Assembly (NCBI GenBank): GCA_017467705.1
Contig: JAFUSC010000115.1
Coordinates: 1 to 52,345 of the forward strand
DNA: 52,345 bases
Source: Prevotella sp.
Lineage (GTDB): Bacteria; Bacteroidota; Bacteroidia; Bacteroidales; Bacteroidaceae
Direction: 5' to 3'
Below, one piece after another: positions 18,981-27,551 of this stretch; the first letter of the stretch is position 1, and each line of letters begins with the position of its first letter. Under the pieces are notes generated by a model that was not told the DNA's origin, did no database searches, and saw only the letters and a program-made list of their open reading frames with translations. Position numbers and translations under genes: made by a program.

Positions 18981-19517
18981 ATGAAACATTCAATCTTAAC
19001 CGTCAGCCTGTGCCTGATGTGCGTGCTGGGGCTCTGCACCAGCTGCGAAACCGTTACGAAAATCAAGAACCTGTTGGAGAAAGCAGAAAAGGTGAAGGAC
19101 GACGTGAACGACGCCGTGGATACCTATAACGAGATGAAAGAGGAATACAAGGCACTCGTAGGTGATGAGGATGAGGCCGATGAAGCTATCCGCGACCAGG
19201 ACGAGATGCAGCCCGACGATTCGCCGTTGAACACGAACAGCCGCACCGCCAATGCCGATCCTGCGGCTCCGGGCAACGAGTTCCTCTACCTGAGTCAGCG
19301 ACTGGTAGACGAAAGTGACATCAGCGGTCTGACGAAAGAAGACCTGCGCGTGCTGCGCAACGCCATCTATGCACGTCACGGATATAAGTTCAAGAGCGCT
19401 GACCTGCGTGAGTTTTTCAGCCGTTACAGCTGGTACCAGCCCCGATACGACAACGTGGAATCGCAGCTCAACCGCATTGAGAGAAAGAACGTGGCGTTCA
19501 TCAAAGCTCATGAATAA
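18981..19517 (+). CDS. YARHG-domain lipoprotein
   Basis: 178 aa. The N-terminus is a signal sequence ending in a probable lipobox (LGLCTSC, Cys at about 22). A charged helical stretch follows (about 25-60). The C-terminal part carries the YARHG motif itself (NAIYARHGYKF) and FSRYSWYQPRYDN, typical of this extracellular domain. The start at 18981 is chosen over the longer frame because that reaches into parE. Likely on the outer face of a membrane; function unknown. It is 34 bp from parE. Confidence 0.88.
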   Translation: MKHSILTVSLCLMCVLGLCTSCETVTKIKNLLEKAEKVKDDVNDAVDTYNEMKEEYKALVGDEDEADEAIRDQDEMQPDDSPLNTNSRTANADPAAPGNEFLYLSQRLVDESDISGLTKEDLRVLRNAIYARHGYKFKSADLREFFSRYSWYQPRYDNVESQLNRIERKNVAFIKAHE

Positions 19518-19544
19518 GTAATTGGCTCAACTTTCGCAAGTTGT

Positions 19545-19684
19545 AAGGAGTGAAAGGAGTTAAAGGAGTTAATGGAGTTAAAGACGTATGCTCTAAAGGC
19601 TCCGACATCCTGCTCCTTGTGGGAATCATGAAGGGAAGAAGGTATTGTCCTTTAACTCCTTTAACTCCCTTAACTCCTTTAACT
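19545..19684. repeat. Tandem-word hairpin element (ggagttaaa words)
   Basis: Left arm about 19549-19585 and right arm about 19646-19684 are imperfect complements made of ggagttaaa and its reverse complement. The loop begins agacgtatg and ends gtattgtcc, which resembles the loop borders of the elements at 21297 and 44783. It lies between two plus-strand genes. Confidence 0.8.
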
Positions 19685-19723
19685 ACAAAAAAGTGAGCGA
19701 ATGTGAAACTTGAATATTTGACA

Positions 19724-21277
19724 ATGAAAAAAAGAATACTGACAGCAGCGTTGATGCTGGTTTCACTCTGCGTGGGGGCACAGGAAAACCTCCAGTTGCA
19801 GAAACTGCAGATGGCGGAATGGGCCATCACGAACCTTTATGTTGAGAATGTCGACGAGAAAAAGCTGGTGGAGGATGCCATACGTGGCATGCTGAGCCAG
19901 CTGGACCCGCACTCCTCGTACGCAACCAAGGAGCAGATGCTCGCCATGCAGGAGTCGCTGAACGGTAACTTCGAGGGCATCGGCGTGGAGTTCAACATCA
20001 AGGAAGACACACTGCTGGTCATTCAGCCCGTGTTGGGCGGTCCCTCTGAGCGCGTAGGCATACAGGCCGGCGACCGCATCGTGGCCGTCGACGGGGAGCC
20101 GATAGCCGGTGTGAAGATGTCGCAAGAGGACATCAAGCGCAAACTGAGGGGCCCGAAGGGGACGAAAGTGACCCTCGGCGTCGTGCGCAGAGGCATCGCG
20201 GAACCGTTGTCGTTCGTCGTCGAGCGCGACAAGATTCCCGTCAAGTCAGTCAATGCCAGCTACATGATACGCCCGGGCGTGGGCTATATCCGCATCGGAG
20301 GGTTCGGGGCCACGACGCATAAGGAGTTTACAGATGCGTTGAAGAAGTTGCAAAACGACGGAATGACAAGCCTGATTCTCGACTTGCAGGACAACGGAGG
20401 CGGCTACATGGTGGCCGCGGTGGACATCTGTAATGAGTTTCTGGAGAACAGGGACCTCATTGTCTACACCGACGGGCGCGAACACTCGGAGTACAATGCC
20501 CGCGGAAACGGCATGTTCATGAAGGGTAAGCTCATGGTACTGATCAATGAGTACACGGCTTCGGCTGCCGAAATCGTGTCAGGAGCCGTGCAAGACCAGG
20601 ACCGTGGCTATGTTGTCGGACGAAGGAGCTTCGGCAAGGGACTGGTGCAGCGTCAGATCAACCTGCCGGACACCTCGATGATCAGGTTAACCATTGCCCA
20701 CTACTACACACCGGCAGGGCGTTGCATCCAGAAACCGTACACGAAAGGACAGAGTGACGACTATGCACGCGACATGCAGAACCGGTTGAAGCGCGGAGAG
20801 CTGACCAGTGCTGACAGTATTCACTTCGCCGACTCGCTGAAATACTACACCTTGCGCCGTCATCGGACCGTTTACGGCGGCGGAGGCATCATGCCTGACT
20901 ACTTTGTGCCGCTCGACACCACGCAATACACGCGCTTTCATCGCGCCATGCAAGCCAAAGGACTGGTCATCAACGCCAACCTGCGCTATGTGGACACCCA
21001 CCGCAGCGAGCTGAAGGAGCAGTATCGCACGTTTGCAGAATACCGCCAGACGTTCGAAGTGCCCCAGACAGTGATCGACGAACTGGTGGATGAGGCCGAG
21101 AAACAAGACATAAAACCGGAAAACAAGGCCGAGATGAAGACAACGTTGCCCTACCTGAAGTTGCAGTTGAAGGCACTCATTGCCCGCGACCTGTGGGGAA
21201 TGGATGAATACTTCGCCATCATGAACGAACAAAACGCCATCGTTCAAGAGGCCATCAGGCTCATGGAGCAGGAGTAA
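19724..21277 (+). CDS. S41 family C-terminal processing protease with PDZ domain
   Basis: 517 aa from MKKRILTAAL; the seven-residue longer frame would precede a clear signal peptide ending CVGAQ. A PDZ domain spans about 83-165 (GIGVEF, then VGIQAGDRIVAVDG). The S41 protease core has Ser280 in YTASAAEI and Lys305 in SFGKGLVQ, the expected Ser/Lys dyad. The C-terminal about 130 residues are helical and charged. It should act in the periplasm, trimming or degrading exported proteins from the C-terminus. It ends 19 bp before a long hairpin. Confidence 0.93.
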   Translation: MKKRILTAALMLVSLCVGAQENLQLQKLQMAEWAITNLYVENVDEKKLVEDAIRGMLSQLDPHSSYATKEQMLAMQESLNGNFEGIGVEFNIKEDTLLVIQPVLGGPSERVGIQAGDRIVAVDGEPIAGVKMSQEDIKRKLRGPKGTKVTLGVVRRGIAEPLSFVVERDKIPVKSVNASYMIRPGVGYIRIGGFGATTHKEFTDALKKLQNDGMTSLILDLQDNGGGYMVAAVDICNEFLENRDLIVYTDGREHSEYNARGNGMFMKGKLMVLINEYTASAAEIVSGAVQDQDRGYVVGRRSFGKGLVQRQINLPDTSMIRLTIAHYYTPAGRCIQKPYTKGQSDDYARDMQNRLKRGELTSADSIHFADSLKYYTLRRHRTVYGGGGIMPDYFVPLDTTQYTRFHRAMQAKGLVINANLRYVDTHRSELKEQYRTFAEYRQTFEVPQTVIDELVDEAEKQDIKPENKAEMKTTLPYLKLQLKALIARDLWGMDEYFAIMNEQNAIVQEAIRLMEQE

Positions 21278-21296
21278 CTGGGAGTTATGAAGTTAA

Positions 21297-21421
21297 GGAG
21301 TTAAAGGAGTTAAGGGAGTTAAGGAGTTAAAGACAATAGTACCGTAGGGCTTGAACAAGAACAAATGAAGCGCTTGAAGTATTGTCTTTAACTCCTTAAC
21401 TCCCTTAACTCCTTTAACTCC
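21297..21421. repeat. Perfect 42-bp tandem-word hairpin between convergent genes
   Basis: Arms 21297-21338 and 21380-21421 are fully complementary and made of ggagttaaa/ggagttaag words. The 41-nt loop contains GTACCGTAGGGC at 21339-21350, and GAAGTATTGTCT lies at 21376-21387 across the loop/right-arm border. It sits between the convergent S41 protease and ybeY genes and could terminate both transcripts. Confidence 0.92.
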
Positions 21422-21431
21422 AAAAAAAATC

Positions 21432-21851
21432 TTATGCTTCCTGTCTCAACGCCAATGCCCGATTCTCGGCTGCTTCCATCTGTTCACGCTCGCCGGGACC
21501 TTTGTCGTTGAGGCCGCAGAGGTGGAGTATGCCGTGAATGATGACGCGGTGCAGCTCCTCGTCGTAGGGTTTGCCGAACAGTTCGGCGTTCGAACACACG
21601 GTGTCGAGCGAGATGACGAGGTCACCGTTCAGCGTTTCACCTTCGCAGTAGTCGAAAGTGATGATGTCCGTGTAGTAATCGTGCTGCAAGTATTCACGGT
21701 TCACTTCCAGAATCTTCTCATCGTCGCAGAACAGATAGCCCACCTCACCGACTTTCTTGCCGTAGGTCTGGGCAACGCGACGTATCCATGCCGTGGTCTC
21801 GCGGCGTTTGATGTTGGGGAAACGGACGTTTTCAGAATTGTAAGTAATCAT
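21432..21851 (-). CDS. ybeY: Endoribonuclease YbeY (rRNA maturation)
   Basis: 139 aa from MITYNSENVR; the longer open frame upstream is the reverse strand of coaD. The metal site motif HGILHLCGLND has His106 and His110; the usual third histidine is Asp116, a variant I believe is common in this phylum. YbeY is a single-strand RNase needed for 16S rRNA 3' processing and ribosome quality control. It follows coaD on the same strand across a 52-bp repeat-filled spacer. Confidence 0.9.
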   Translation of the reverse strand: MITYNSENVRFPNIKRRETTAWIRRVAQTYGKKVGEVGYLFCDDEKILEVNREYLQHDYYTDIITFDYCEGETLNGDLVISLDTVCSNAELFGKPYDEELHRVIIHGILHLCGLNDKGPGEREQMEAAENRALALRQEA

Positions 21852-21903
21852 TGGACTTATGGGGCTTATTAGGCTTATAGGCCATAGAGGGCTTATAAGG
21901 CAA
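21852..21903. repeat. Tandem words of the form ggcttataagg between coaD and ybeY
   Basis: Five or so copies of a word like gggcttata, one of them running into the last codons of coaD. No complementary arm is present, unlike the hairpin elements. Confidence 0.75.
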
Positions 21904-22362
21904 TTAGGGCTTATAGGGTTTCTGTGGCAGGAAGGCGCTGACATCGGCTCCGAAGTGCTGCAGTTCGCGCACCATGCTGCTGCTGACGCTGGCCAGTTGC
22001 GGCTCAGCGAAGAGCAACAGCGTCTCAACACCGCTGAGCTGGCGGTTGATGTCAGCCTGTTCGCGCTCGTATTCAAAGTCCTTCACGGACCGTACACCTT
22101 TTATAATATAGTGCGCATCCTCCGCTTTGGCGAAGCGGGCGGCCAGTCCGAAGTACGGCTTCACGTCAATGCGCGGCTCATCTTCATACAGACTTCTGAT
22201 GGCTTCCATGCGCTGTGCGGCAGGTGTCAGGCCCGGTTTGTGCACCTGATCGCCCACCACGCCGATGATCAAACGGTCGAACAGCGGCAATGCACGGGTA
22301 ACAATGGAGTGGTGGCCCACCGTAAAGGGGTCGAAACTGCCTGTGAATATTCCTGTTTTCAT
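21904..22362 (-). CDS. coaD: Phosphopantetheine adenylyltransferase
   Basis: 152 aa from MKTGIFTGSFDP. The nucleotidyltransferase motif TGSFDPFTVGH is at the N-terminus, and the C-terminal SSSMVREL matches the S-S-S/T-x-V-R motif. The enzyme transfers AMP from ATP to 4'-phosphopantetheine, the penultimate step of coenzyme A synthesis. A TTG start at 22374 would overlap ruvB; the ATG gives a 4-bp gap. The last codons (KPYKP) come from the adjacent repeat. Confidence 0.95.
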   Translation of the reverse strand: MKTGIFTGSFDPFTVGHHSIVTRALPLFDRLIIGVVGDQVHKPGLTPAAQRMEAIRSLYEDEPRIDVKPYFGLAARFAKAEDAHYIIKGVRSVKDFEYEREQADINRQLSGVETLLLFAEPQLASVSSSMVRELQHFGADVSAFLPQKPYKP

Positions 22363-22366
22363 TGGG

Positions 22367-23401
22367 TCATCCAAACAAATTAGGTTCCATAATATTGCCG
22401 CTGTACGGGTTGCGGCCGAAGTGCTTGTAGGCCAGTTCGGTCACCATGCGGCCGCGCGGGGTGCGCTTGATGAAGCCTTCCATGATGAGGAACGGCTCAT
22501 AAACCTCCTCCACCGTGCCGGCATCCTCGCCAATGGCCGTGGCAATGGTGGTGATACCCACGGGGCCACCCTTGAACTTGTCGATGATGGTCAGCAGTAT
22601 CTTGTTGTCTATCTCGTCCAGTCCGTACTGGTCAATGTTCAGTGCTGTCAGCGACAGGCGCGTAATGTCAATGTCAATGCGCCCGTTTCCCTTCACTTGG
22701 GCGAAGTCGCGCACGCGGCGCAGCAGCGCGTTGGCAATACGGGGCGTGCCGCGCGAGCGCCGTGCAATCTCGATGGCGGCGTCGTCAGAGATGGGTATGC
22801 CGAGAATACCCGATGAACGGCGGATGATTTTCTGCAGCGTCTCGGGCTCATAGTATTGCAGGTGCATGTTAATGCCGAAGCGTGCGCGCAGCGGGGCGGT
22901 CAGCAGTCCGCTGCGCGTGGTGGCACCGACGAGCGTAAACGGGTTGAGGTCAATCTGTATGGAGCGGGCCGACGGGCCTTTGTCAATCATGATGTCGATG
23001 CGATAGTCCTCCATGGCCGAGTACAGATACTCCTCCACCACGGGCGACAGACGGTGAATCTCGTCAATGAACAGCACGTCGTTCTTCTCCAGCGACGTCA
23101 AGATGCCGGCCAGGTCGCCCGGCTTGTCGAGCACGGGACCGCTGGTAATCTTGAAACCGACGCCCAGTTCGTTGGCAATGATGTTCGACAACGTCGTCTT
23201 TCCCAGTCCCGGCGGACCGTGCAGCAGCGTGTGGTCCAGCGGTTCGCCGCGGTATTTCGCCGCTTCGACGAACACCTCCAGATTCTCCACCACCTTCTGC
23301 TGACCGCTGAAGTCGCTGAACCTGAGCGGGCGGAGCGCGTTTTCAAAGTCGCGCTCAGAAGCCGACAGCTGCTCTTGTCTGATGTCAAAATCTTCGTTCA
23401 T
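22367..23401 (-). CDS. ruvB: Holliday junction branch migration ATPase RuvB
   Basis: 344 aa. Walker A GPPGLGKT is at 62-69, Walker B is LFIDEIHRL, sensor 1 is GATTR, and the C-terminal winged-helix has TPRGRM. Length and motifs match RuvB, the hexameric motor that moves Holliday junctions with RuvA. It is first in a ruvB-coaD-ybeY transcript, with a promoter box at 23429. Confidence 0.97.
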   Translation of the reverse strand: MNEDFDIRQEQLSASERDFENALRPLRFSDFSGQQKVVENLEVFVEAAKYRGEPLDHTLLHGPPGLGKTTLSNIIANELGVGFKITSGPVLDKPGDLAGILTSLEKNDVLFIDEIHRLSPVVEEYLYSAMEDYRIDIMIDKGPSARSIQIDLNPFTLVGATTRSGLLTAPLRARFGINMHLQYYEPETLQKIIRRSSGILGIPISDDAAIEIARRSRGTPRIANALLRRVRDFAQVKGNGRIDIDITRLSLTALNIDQYGLDEIDNKILLTIIDKFKGGPVGITTIATAIGEDAGTVEEVYEPFLIMEGFIKRTPRGRMVTELAYKHFGRNPYSGNIMEPNLFG

Positions 23402-23428
23402 TCTTTTTCTTGTTTGCTAATTTGTCGG

Positions 23429-23436
23429 CAAAGATA
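23429..23436 (-). promoter_or_regulatory. -7 box TATCTTTG for ruvB
   Basis: Fits TAnnTTTG on the minus strand, 27 nt before the ruvB ATG. It falls within the spacer downstream of the alpha/beta hydrolase stop. Confidence 0.65.
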
Positions 23437-23447
23437 CAACTTTTATT

Positions 23448-24359
23448 TCATTTTCTTGCATTTTCGGCCAAATTCCGTCTGATTATGTCTTTTTGTTGCC
23501 ATCGGGGGTTGCGCGTCATCTCCGCATTTTCACCCATAAAGGCCGCTTGTGCCACGGTGTCTCCGCACAGCCAATAGCGGAACCAGGCCGTCATGTAGGC
23601 ATCCCCCTCGTGCAAGACGAAGCGGTGCTCCGTTCCTATCAGCTGTCCCAGCACCAGCGGGACGTCCTGAGGCAATTGTTGTGCAAGGCTTCGCATCGAG
23701 TCCATCGGGGCAATGAGCCGTTCCAGCTGCTCGGTGCCGCAGGCCATGAGCGTCGGGATGCGAACGTCACCCATCCGGCAATGCCAGTTAAGACGCTTGG
23801 CAAGACGGGGCTGCGGACAACTGGCGGCATACAGAACCTTGAACTGCGTATTGGCTGCAGCGGCATTGATGGCGCCCAATGCTCCTTGCGAATGTCCGGC
23901 AATGCCGATCCGGGCAGTGTCAATCCGCTTGAACAAGACGTTTCCCTCTTGCCGGTGGCACGCTAATGCTGCGTCCAGCGTCTGAAGGGCTGACTGCCCG
24001 CTCCACGCATTGCTGTCGTTATTGCCGACGGCAATGATGCCCCACGACGCGAGATGCTCGAAGACGGGCTGGTAGTAGAGCGCACGCAGCCCCGTCCCGT
24101 TCACCATGATGACCATGGGGAGCGGTGCGTCTGATCCGGTCTCGGGCAAGAACACGTGAAGGTTCTTCATGCGCACGTAGCCGACATCATAAGGCCCGTC
24201 CGCATGATACTTCTGCTCTATCGGGCAGGCGTAGGTCTTGCGGTTGTACGACCGTCTGACGTCAGGCACCACGGCGCAGAGAGCCAAAGTCCCTTTCTGT
24301 AATATCTGTTCGGCCACTTTGAGCAACATGCTGTCGGGTTCTCTGTATTGAATACTCAT
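23448..24359 (-). CDS. Alpha/beta hydrolase (dienelactone hydrolase/chlorophyllase-like)
   Basis: 303 aa, no signal peptide. The nucleophile elbow is GHSQG (Ser157 at 155-159), preceded by a predicted oxyanion loop MVNGTG. A later GTEHRFV supplies a likely catalytic His. This resembles PET-hydrolase/chlorophyllase-like esterases used on small esters; the substrate is unknown. It is transcribed away from the CE2-like esterase from a shared promoter region. Confidence 0.85.
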   Translation of the reverse strand: MSIQYREPDSMLLKVAEQILQKGTLALCAVVPDVRRSYNRKTYACPIEQKYHADGPYDVGYVRMKNLHVFLPETGSDAPLPMVIMVNGTGLRALYYQPVFEHLASWGIIAVGNNDSNAWSGQSALQTLDAALACHRQEGNVLFKRIDTARIGIAGHSQGALGAINAAAANTQFKVLYAASCPQPRLAKRLNWHCRMGDVRIPTLMACGTEQLERLIAPMDSMRSLAQQLPQDVPLVLGQLIGTEHRFVLHEGDAYMTAWFRYWLCGDTVAQAAFMGENAEMTRNPRWQQKDIIRRNLAENARK

Positions 24360-24368
24360 TGTTGGCTA

Positions 24369-24426
24369 CAAAATTACAAACTTTTTACCAGATTCTTGCA
24401 CGTTCAAAATAATATTTGTACTTTTG
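24369..24426. promoter_or_regulatory. Divergent promoters for the hydrolase (-) and CE2-like esterase (+)
   Basis: TAATTTTG on the minus strand at 24369-24376 lies 9 nt before the hydrolase ATG. TACTTTTG on the plus strand at 24419-24426 lies 35 nt before the esterase ATG. Confidence 0.65.
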
Positions 24427-24461
24427 TAACGACAAAACGAAATCATCAAACATTTAACGAT

Positions 24462-25553
24462 ATGAAAAAACTACTGACCTTTGTCGTGACTCTGTTCACC
24501 GTTCTCAACGCCTGCGCATCAACCACGCTGCCCGTCGAGGGCACCGTCGTGCCGGCTGACGACCCCAACATCCAGTACATCGGCCGCATCTGCTTCGACA
24601 ATCCCAAGCAGCCGCGCTTCACCTTCCCCGGCGCGCGCATCAACGCCCGCTTCACGGGCACGTCGCTCAAGATGATGGCCAAGCCCCGCAGCGGCTACTT
24701 CATGGCGCAGATTGACCGTGCCGAACCGTTCAAGGTGGCGTTCATGGGCGAGCGCGACTCCGTTGTGACGCTGGCCACCGCCCTGCCGCAGGGCCAGCAC
24801 GAGGTACAGCTGATGTACGTCATCGAGGGTTACGAGCTGAAGCCCGACTTCCGCGGCTTCGTGCTCGACCGTGATGCGCAGCTGCTGCCGCCGCCCGCGC
24901 TCAGCGAACGCACCATCGAGTTCATCGGCAACAGCATCACCTGCGGCTACGGCAACGAGAGCACGGAGAAGACCGATCCCTTCGAGTACGAGACGGAGAA
25001 CCACTACTTCACCTACGCACAGCTGACCACCCGTGCCCTCAATGCCCGCGCACACGTCGTGGCACGCTCAGGCATCGGCGTCTACCGCTCCTACGACGGG
25101 CCGAAGACCGGCACGCCCGAGAACGTCATGACCACCGAATACGAGTACACCAACCTCTACGACCGCTCTGAGCGCTGGGACTTCTCGCGCTACCAGCCCC
25201 AGCTCGTCTGCATCAACCTCGGCACCAACGACCTGTCCACCAACAACTACGACTCCGCCCTGTTCAAGCAGGCCTACAAGCGCTTCCTCGCGCAGGTGCG
25301 CAGCCACAACCCGCAGGCCAAGATCGTCTGTCTCTGCGGCTCCATGCTGACGGGGCGCGAGCTGCTCATTGCCAAGATGATGATCAACGAAGCCATCAGC
25401 GAAGTGCGGCGCGAGGGTGACGCCGAAGTCTACTTCTTCGAATTCTCCGTTGAGAAGAGCTACGGCGCCTCGTGGCATCCGTCCTACGAGCAGCACCACG
25501 TCATGGCCGACGAGCTGACCCCCTACCTGCGCACGCTCATGCACTGGTTCTAA
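24462..25553 (+). CDS. Secreted SGNH esterase, carbohydrate esterase family 2-like
   Basis: 363 aa from MKKLLTFVVT; the longer frame begins in the divergent promoter region. A signal peptide ends near residue 18-20 (LNACAS), possibly a lipoprotein. The N-terminal about 120 aa form a beta-rich domain, followed by the SGNH domain: Ser158 in FIGNSITCGYG, the GTNDLS block, and His in ASWHPSYEQHH. This two-domain order is that of CE2 acetyl-xylan/glucan esterases, which remove acetyl groups from plant polysaccharides. Its stop overlaps the convergent peptidase stop. Confidence 0.88.
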   Translation: MKKLLTFVVTLFTVLNACASTTLPVEGTVVPADDPNIQYIGRICFDNPKQPRFTFPGARINARFTGTSLKMMAKPRSGYFMAQIDRAEPFKVAFMGERDSVVTLATALPQGQHEVQLMYVIEGYELKPDFRGFVLDRDAQLLPPPALSERTIEFIGNSITCGYGNESTEKTDPFEYETENHYFTYAQLTTRALNARAHVVARSGIGVYRSYDGPKTGTPENVMTTEYEYTNLYDRSERWDFSRYQPQLVCINLGTNDLSTNNYDSALFKQAYKRFLAQVRSHNPQAKIVCLCGSMLTGRELLIAKMMINEAISEVRREGDAEVYFFEFSVEKSYGASWHPSYEQHHVMADELTPYLRTLMHWF

Positions 25554-25996
25554 ACCCAGCACTCGCGGTACTGCCGGCGGTTCGCGCGCTGCGCGGTGTA
25601 CGACACGTGCAGCCACACGCAGCCGTTAGACAGCCGCCGCTCCAAGAGCAGCTGGTCAAACACCGTCTCGCGCCTGATGAAGTCCGCCATCTGCCGTGCC
25701 GCCTCCAGGCTGGGCACGTGGATGTCGGCGGCTTCGCCCGTCAGGTGCTGCGACCGCGCCACGCCGCCCACCGCCGCGTTCAGCTGCGGGCAGCGGAAGC
25801 CGCTCGTGATGCGGATCACGCCGAACCGCCCGCGCAGCGGTTCCAGCACGTTCGTGCACAGCAGCCGCAGCCGCTCCACGTCAGCCTCCGACGGCTCATT
25901 CTTGATGCTCAACCTGATGGCCGTGCCCGACCTCGTGAACTCGCTCAGCTTGAAGTGCGGGCTGAGCCACCGCTCGTTTGCTACATTGCTTTTCAT
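25550..25996 (-). CDS. M15A family D-Ala-D-Ala carboxypeptidase-like peptidase
   Basis: 148 aa, no signal peptide. The zinc motif is SQHLTGEAADIH with a later WLHVSY, the two blocks of M15A peptidases. ITSGFRCPQLNAAVGG precedes them, as in phage-type and Bacteroides homologues. It would cut peptidoglycan cross-link peptides. Its stop codon overlaps that of the convergent esterase (25550-25553). It ends the HU-smalltalk-hypothetical-peptidase module. Confidence 0.9.
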   Translation of the reverse strand: MKSNVANERWLSPHFKLSEFTRSGTAIRLSIKNEPSEADVERLRLLCTNVLEPLRGRFGVIRITSGFRCPQLNAAVGGVARSQHLTGEAADIHVPSLEAARQMADFIRRETVFDQLLLERRLSNGCVWLHVSYTAQRANRRQYRECWV

Positions 25997-26019
25997 GGTT
26001 CTTTTCTGGTTTTAAAGTT

Positions 26020-26391
26020 TCAGTCTTCCATCCTCACGCACTGCTGCATGGGCATTTCGATGTTCATGTCGAACATCATGCGGCAATACCGCTCGAAGTA
26101 GCACGTCTGCCGTGTGCCCTTGCGGTTGCGGGCCTGATAGAGCGTGCGGTTAGGGTTGCTGGGTGCTGTGACGTGAAGCGAGAGGCAGACGCTGCTGACC
26201 AGTCGTTTGAACGAAATGGTGCTCCCGCTGTCGTCGCAGATGGTACCGCACTCGTAAACCACATGTGCAGCTTCCACCAAGTCGGCCACTGAGCCCGTCC
26301 ATTGGGCTCCGTCGGCGGGTCTCAGGTTCATCAGGTTCAGAAACTCCTGGCTCAGCCGCAGCCTTGCCTCTCTTTTCTCGTGAATTTCCAT
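26020..26391 (-). CDS. Hypothetical protein in HU/smalltalk/peptidase module
   Basis: 123 aa from MEIHEKREARL; ATG at 26412 would add MFYEKQT. No signal or membrane segment, no motif that I recognise; it has a helical N-terminus and a central CLSLHVTAPSNPN block. It lies 23 bp upstream of the M15A gene and has its own promoter box at 26479. Such unnamed proteins often sit with these modules in Bacteroidetes. Confidence 0.7.
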   Translation of the reverse strand: MEIHEKREARLRLSQEFLNLMNLRPADGAQWTGSVADLVEAAHVVYECGTICDDSGSTISFKRLVSSVCLSLHVTAPSNPNRTLYQARNRKGTRQTCYFERYCRMMFDMNIEMPMQQCVRMED

Positions 26392-26478
26392 GGTTTGTTT
26401 CTCGTAAAACATTGTGTGCTAAATTATTAAGTTTGTTATTTCTCTGTTGGGGCTTGCGTCCCGTCGTTATTCATGCTG

Positions 26479-26486
26479 CAAAATTA
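26479..26486 (-). promoter_or_regulatory. -7 box TAATTTTG for the hypothetical/peptidase pair
   Basis: Fits TAnnTTTG on the minus strand, 87 nt before the chosen ATG (66 nt before the upstream ATG). Confidence 0.5.
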
Positions 26487-26554
26487 CAGGGCTTTTGTGC
26501 AATATATGTTCACTTTCCAAAAATTTTCGTTAAACTTTCCTAACCGCCGAGGCT

Positions 26555-26597
26555 AAAAAAGTCGGCACCCGCCCCGCTTCACAGCCGAGCGGATGCC
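26555..26597 (-). terminator. Intrinsic terminator after the smalltalk gene
   Basis: On the minus strand a 9-bp stem (ggcatccgc with gcgggtgcc) is followed by gac and six T. It closes the HU-smalltalk transcript before the next promoter. Confidence 0.8.
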
Positions 26598-26644
26598 CTC
26601 ATGAGTAAAAAATTTCGCTTGTTATCAGAACAACATGGTCAGTC

Positions 26645-26734
26645 TCAGTTCATGGCCGTGGCGCCCAGTGCGCCCAGTACGGCCGACAGTACGGCGATGA
26701 TGACCTTCACAATGATTTGCCAATTCTTTTTCAT
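26645..26734 (-). CDS. Smalltalk-type micro-protein, 29 aa
   Basis: MKKNWQIIVKVIIAVLSAVL and then GALGATAMN, followed by TGA. It is one hydrophobic helix behind a positive start, the pattern of the Bacteroidales 'smalltalk protein' family found next to HU-like and peptidoglycan hydrolase genes. It lies 52 bp downstream of the HU-HIG gene and is followed by a strong terminator. A membrane-inserted micro-protein is likely; function unknown. Confidence 0.85.
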   Translation of the reverse strand: MKKNWQIIVKVIIAVLSAVLGALGATAMN

Positions 26735-26786
26735 GGTTCAGTTTCCTTTCTTTTTTTAATAGGTTAATGAATAAGTGATGCCTTGT

Positions 26787-27245
26787 TTACGGGTTCTGCG
26801 TCTGGTTGCTGTTGGCGTTGGCCTTGTTCTTTACTACGGTGTTGACTGGGGTCTCTGCCACCTTCACGTCGCGCAGCAGCGTCTTCATGCGCTTGCCATG
26901 CACCACACAGGTCTCCGGAATGAAGATAACCTGCAGTGACTTGATGTTCTCCTCGGGGATAAACTCTTCAGCCGAGTTAGCCAGCTTGGTGTGCATGCCG
27001 ATCTTGAATGACCCCAGCTTGTCGAGCTTCACGCGGCAGCCGTGCTCCAGCTCGTCCTTCAGTACCTCGGCCATGGCTTGCAGCACTGCGTTGATGTCGG
27101 CCGGGTGCACCGTGCATCGCTGTGATATCTTCGTGGCAACCTGATCAGTTGAGATGACGTCAGCCACCAGTGCGCGGCCAAACCACTTGTTATAATGCTC
27201 ACTCTTGCTGTTACGATTCTGGTAAAGTCTGAATTTTACGCTCAT
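26787..27245 (-). CDS. HU-family DNA-binding protein, HU-HIG type
   Basis: 152 aa. The start MSVKFRLYQNRNSKSEHYNKWFGR and the histone-like core (VATKISQRCTVHPADINAV, then LDKLGSFKIGM) are typical of the HIG-extended HU family in Bacteroidetes. A disordered C-terminal tail is rich in N and Q. It should bind and bend DNA. The second paralogue in the window is at 50902-51396. A promoter box lies about 127 nt upstream, leaving a long leader. Confidence 0.92.
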   Translation of the reverse strand: MSVKFRLYQNRNSKSEHYNKWFGRALVADVISTDQVATKISQRCTVHPADINAVLQAMAEVLKDELEHGCRVKLDKLGSFKIGMHTKLANSAEEFIPEENIKSLQVIFIPETCVVHGKRMKTLLRDVKVAETPVNTVVKNKANANSNQTQNP

Positions 27246-27371
27246 AATTGTTTTCCTTTCTTTTGTTTAATTAGATTATTAATGTTTATTGTCTCGTGTG
27301 TCAGTCTGAACCGTTTTCCGAATCCGAGCTCGTTCAATTTGTCCGGTCAGCGTTTCTTCCTGTTCACGATG

Positions 27372-27379
27372 CAAAGGTA
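27372..27379 (-). promoter_or_regulatory. -7 box TACCTTTG for HU-HIG gene 1
   Basis: Minus-strand box 127 nt before the ATG. The leader between holds no ORF. Confidence 0.55.
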
Positions 27380-27551
27380 CAACATTTTTCAGCCCTTGTC
27401 AAGTTTTATTGCGAGACACATTGCGAGACACATTGCGAGACACTTTTCAATTGCTTGATTGTCAGAGTGTTCCGAAAACGGTTTCTTCGGCCTTTATACC
27501 TTATTAATATAGCGTGCGCGCCTGCGCGCGTATACCCCTCGCCCGCTTTGA

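Noticed and set aside
22374..22374. TTG start for coaD
   Set aside because: It would overlap ruvB and add MDDP before the canonical MKTGIFTGSFDP.
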